A stretch of 64,000 nt of DNA from Sporolactobacillus kofuensis (GTDB taxonomy: Bacteria; Bacillota; Bacilli; Bacillales; Sporolactobacillaceae): NCBI RefSeq assembly GCF_042660205.1, contig NZ_JBHSTQ010000004.1, positions 124,001 to 188,000 on the forward strand. Reading direction: 5' to 3'. Below, piece after piece: positions 61,228 to 64,000 of this stretch (its first letter is position 1; each line of letters opens with the position of its first letter). A program made the translations under genes and the position numbers. Under the pieces are notes generated by a model that was not told where the DNA came from, ran no database searches, and saw nothing but the letters and a program-made list of their open reading frames with translations.

Positions 61228-62610
61228 TTACGCCCATGCATAGAGATACTGAACAAATACAGTTAACAGAAGCAGATAGCGCACAGTGAATGGAAAATTC
61301 CAATTGGAGAGGGTAAAGGGCTGCTCTTGAATCAAACTGGACATCATGCCGAGAGTTGCATTATATGGACCCATCAAAAAAGCAGGAATCGCTCCCCCCA
61401 ACATTGCGATGGTGACTGCAATAGGTGCTTGTTGCAGGACTTGATCATGTAACGCCTCGGAAATCAGTGCAAGTCCAATTGCAGGATGGAGACCAATAAA
61501 AGCGAGTGCAAAAGGGATCAGAGGCAAGAGAATAAGAAATAGTTGCAATCCGGTGTGTTGAATTAGCGTGCTCACCCAATGACTAACGATGTCGTCTGTT
61601 TTTGATTGATGTAATGCGGTGATGAAATAGCCGGCCGTTAAGAAGATGAAAAATTGGTTTTGCATCTTGGGGAGATCGGTCTTAAAATGCATCCGAACAC
61701 CGGAATAGAAATACTTGGTCTTGTGGATCATGAGACACCATAGATAAGTGAATGGCAGAACAGCTAAAGTGACCAGGAAGAGAAATGAATAGGAAGAAAA
61801 ATGATCGAGCAGTGTAATCAAGCCATTCAGGATGAGTATGGCACATACTATGTGCAAGAGTTTCGCAGGTGCGCGCTTTTTCGAAGCGGTCGATCGTGCA
61901 ACAGCATGGTCGATCACTCTTGTGTTTTGCTCTGTGTCTCGTTGACGGAAAATGATGCGAACGCTTAAATAGTCCAAAAGCAAGCCCGCGATACTTAAAA
62001 AAAGCAGGTGAGGAAGTATTGTTAAATAGGGGGTTCCGGTCATATAGAGTACGGTTCCGACAATCGGTGTGATGGGACTCCAGAGTAAAGGCATCGCGTA
62101 ACCATGTGTGATCGCACAGCTAAGATACTTGTTTTGATTTGAAAAAGGAAAATGGCGGACTGATGAGGCAATGGATTGATAGGTCAACGGAAGCGCTGCT
62201 AAGTTCATAAACGAGCTGAACATAAAGGAAACACCGGATGCAAGCACATAGAACTGTTTGGGCTTATTCACCTTTTTATTGATCAGTTGTTCCATCTCAT
62301 CCGAATAATGACCGAAACGAATCGGAAGGGACAATACAGGGATCAATGCGAAGAGCGCGATCATTTGGATCATCTCGCCGAAACATGTCACATAGTGAAA
62401 AGTACTGGCATGGCTGACCACAAGCATCAAACTTCCTGCAACAAGAAAAAGGCTACCGAAAACCAGAGCCAAGCCGCGTACGTTTCTCAAACCGACCAAT
62501 ACTGCAAGCATACAGAGCAAGGAAACAGAAGCTTTCAGATAAACTATATAGGGAAATAACGTTGCAAGTATGTAACTCAAAATGGCGAGTAAATAAATTG
62601 CGCGGCTCAA
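61228..62610 (-). CDS. Multi-pass membrane protein, possible ion-transporter superfamily carrier
   Basis: 460 residues with about 12 helices and a cytoplasmic Arg/Lys-rich loop mid-protein (RDTEQNTRVIDHAVARSTASKKRAPAK). Two similar halves each have a re-entrant-like segment: FMFSSFMNLAALPLTY and PIAVTIAMLGGAIPAFLMGPYNAT. This is reminiscent of ArsB/DcuC/CitM-type carriers, but no diagnostic motif is certain. TTG start 7 bases after GGAGG. Stands alone. Substrate unknown. Confidence 0.65.
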   Translation of the reverse strand: MSRAIYLLAILSYILATLFPYIVYLKASVSLLCMLAVLVGLRNVRGLALVFGSLFLVAGSLMLVVSHASTFHYVTCFGEMIQMIALFALIPVLSLPIRFGHYSDEMEQLINKKVNKPKQFYVLASGVSFMFSSFMNLAALPLTYQSIASSVRHFPFSNQNKYLSCAITHGYAMPLLWSPITPIVGTVLYMTGTPYLTILPHLLFLSIAGLLLDYLSVRIIFRQRDTEQNTRVIDHAVARSTASKKRAPAKLLHIVCAILILNGLITLLDHFSSYSFLFLVTLAVLPFTYLWCLMIHKTKYFYSGVRMHFKTDLPKMQNQFFIFLTAGYFITALHQSKTDDIVSHWVSTLIQHTGLQLFLILLPLIPFALAFIGLHPAIGLALISEALHDQVLQQAPIAVTIAMLGGAIPAFLMGPYNATLGMMSSLIQEQPFTLSNWNFPFTVRYLLLLTVFVQYLYAWA

Positions 62611-62815
62611 TCGATTGCCTCCAATTCACAGCATGTGGGCGGTTGTTACGTGTAGAGAATGAACGAATCACTGCCCTAAATATGAGTGAGGCAGCATGAA
62701 TAACTTGCGCAATATGCAAAAAAATACTACCGTGATTAGTAGATGGCAAGATCGAAATAAGAAATTATGGGGACGAGATGGGAATCTGAAGCTCCATAGA
62801 AAGTGGGTGGAGATA

Positions 62816-64000
62816 ATGAAAATAAGGAAAGGGAATGCTGCTTTTATCACGGCAGTTGCGGCAGGAACGATCTTAAATCCATTAAATTCATCAATGATTG
62901 CCCTGGCACTTCATAGTATCCAAAAGGACTACCAACTCTCTTTTGCAACGGTGTCTTGGCTCATTTCCGGATTCTATTTAATCAGTGCGATTGGTCAACC
63001 AATTACTGGGAAAATGGGTGACCTTATCGGTAGGAAAAAATTGTTTCTGACGGGGCTAATTATTGCAGCGGCTGCATCTCTTAGTGCACCCATAGCCCCT
63101 ACTTTTTCACTATTATTACTGATGCGATTGTTACAGGCGGCCGGAAGTAGCTCAGTCTATCCATCAGGTGTAGCGCTTGTTCATGATCATGTGCCCCATG
63201 CGAAACAAGCAACGTCACTTGCCGTATTGGCAATATGCGCATCCGTGATGACTGCATTCGGTCCAACGGTTGGCGGTTTTTTAATTGTTTGGGGCGGCTG
63301 GCAAAGTATCTTTTATGTCAATATTCCGTTCATCCTGTTTAGCTTCACTCTGGGCTGGATTATGATTCCAAAAGATGTGAAGAAGAAACCATTACACTTT
63401 AAAACATTGTTGGCAAAACTTGATTTATTAGGCATTGCACTGTTTTCAACAGGAATGATTAGTTTATTATGGTTCTTGCTCACATTGGAAGAATCCGTCA
63501 ATTATATTATCCTTTCTGTTGCTGTTCTCAGTTTTATCCTGTTATGCGTATACGAATGGCATGCAAATCAGCCTTTTATTGATGTCCGCCTGTTAAAGAG
63601 CAACCACAAGTTGTCAATTGTCTATTTGCTGTTTATTTTGCTGAACATTGCTAATTACTGCCTTTTCTACGGAATGCCCAGTTATTTTCAAAGTGGCATG
63701 CATCTGAGTGTTCGACTAAGCGGAGCGATGATGCTGTTCATGTCTATGGCAAGCGTTATCGTTTCGCTCCTTAGCGGACGGTGGATTGAGCGTCAAGGAA
63801 CATCGATGCCGATTAAGATCGGTGCATTGCTGACTGCCCTCGGATCGATTGGACTTCTGTGGGTATCAATGCAAACGTCTTGGTTAATTGGTGCTGTGCT
63901 TATGATTCTTGGTGCGGGTTATGGGATTGGCAATGTAGCGCTCCAATCAACGATGTTGGATGCATCTCCGAAAGATGCTGTAGGCACTTCATCAGGACTG
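62816..64000 (+). CDS. DHA2-type MFS transporter, C-terminus beyond the window
   Basis: 395 codons are present and the frame is open at the right edge. The protein reads as a 14-helix drug:H+ antiporter. PLNSSMIALALHSIQKDY lies in helix 1, GQPITGKMGDLIGRKK is motif A, LLLMRLLQAAGSSSVYPSG is motif B, and AFGPTVGGFLI is motif C. Helices continue to the edge. GGTGGAG precedes the ATG. It is a different sequence from the broken MFS start at 11.4 kb. Substrate unknown. Confidence 0.88.
   Translation, partial: MKIRKGNAAFITAVAAGTILNPLNSSMIALALHSIQKDYQLSFATVSWLISGFYLISAIGQPITGKMGDLIGRKKLFLTGLIIAAAASLSAPIAPTFSLLLLMRLLQAAGSSSVYPSGVALVHDHVPHAKQATSLAVLAICASVMTAFGPTVGGFLIVWGGWQSIFYVNIPFILFSFTLGWIMIPKDVKKKPLHFKTLLAKLDLLGIALFSTGMISLLWFLLTLEESVNYIILSVAVLSFILLCVYEWHANQPFIDVRLLKSNHKLSIVYLLFILLNIANYCLFYGMPSYFQSGMHLSVRLSGAMMLFMSMASVIVSLLSGRWIERQGTSMPIKIGALLTALGSIGLLWVSMQTSWLIGAVLMILGAGYGIGNVALQSTMLDASPKDAVGTSSGL

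Noticed and set aside
1..64000. CRISPR arrays, rRNA genes, intact insertion sequences or prophage
   Set aside because: No regularly spaced direct repeats, rRNA sequence, intact transposase/integrase frame or phage structural genes were seen.

Overview
The window reads as the chromosome of a low-to-moderate GC, endospore-forming Bacillales bacterium with a lactic-acid lifestyle; a Sporolactobacillus-like organism is my best guess. The evidence is a spore photoproduct lyase operon (splA-splB), many Bacillus subtilis-type genes (yhbD/bacE/bacF, pxpABC with a YcsG-like transporter, tcyABC, pepT), Bacillus-style SD, sigma-A, cre, Fur and S-box signals, plus a D-lactate dehydrogenase-type enzyme, a phosphoketolase and the PepC/PepT peptidases of lactic acid bacteria. 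The genus is inferred, not proven.

Layout. 0-7.6 kb: start of an FTR1 iron permease behind a perfect Fur box, an unknown protein, phosphoketolase, MsrAB, splAB and a DUF2075 ATPase. 7.7-16.8 kb: amino-acid permease, the yhbD-bactofilin operon ending in a truncated MFS gene, a DNA glycosylase, an amidohydrolase, an aminotransferase and a lipoprotein. 17-29.4 kb: central metabolism, with D-LDH, a PanE-like reductase behind an attenuator-like leader, deoB-pdp-deoC, tRNA-Glu(CTC), NDH-2 under a perfect cre, metY under a SAM riboswitch, an aldehyde dehydrogenase with a cre, and rpiA. 29.7-43.2 kb: cystine-type ABC importer, 5-oxoproline operon, pepC, a large SH3-repeat secreted protein, an AI-2E family exporter and rlmN. 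43.5-51 kb: a four-gene extracytoplasmic redox/flavinylation operon, a glycolipid-type glycosyltransferase divergent from an MFS carrier, pepT and a nucleoside hydrolase. 52-55.5 kb: an accessory island of tiny membrane proteins with internal duplications and decayed ORFs; this is the most novel part. 55.5-64 kb: two ABC transporters, a membrane carrier and a DHA2 MFS gene cut by the window edge.

How the genes work together. Phosphoketolase, RpiA and DeoB/Pdp/DeoC join pentose and nucleoside carbon to the acetyl-phosphate and lactate branches. D-LDH, NDH-2 and aldehyde dehydrogenase handle NADH and aldehydes. cre sites at ndh and the dehydrogenase suggest that respiration and oxidation are turned down by glucose. 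Peptidases, the cystine importer, metY and the 5-oxoprolinase supply amino-acid sulfur and nitrogen.

A dispersed GC-rich intergenic repeat family occurs about nine times. Three copies lie between convergent genes, several carry terminator-like hairpins, and one abuts the break point of a truncated transporter gene. No CRISPR array, rRNA, prophage or intact insertion sequence was seen.
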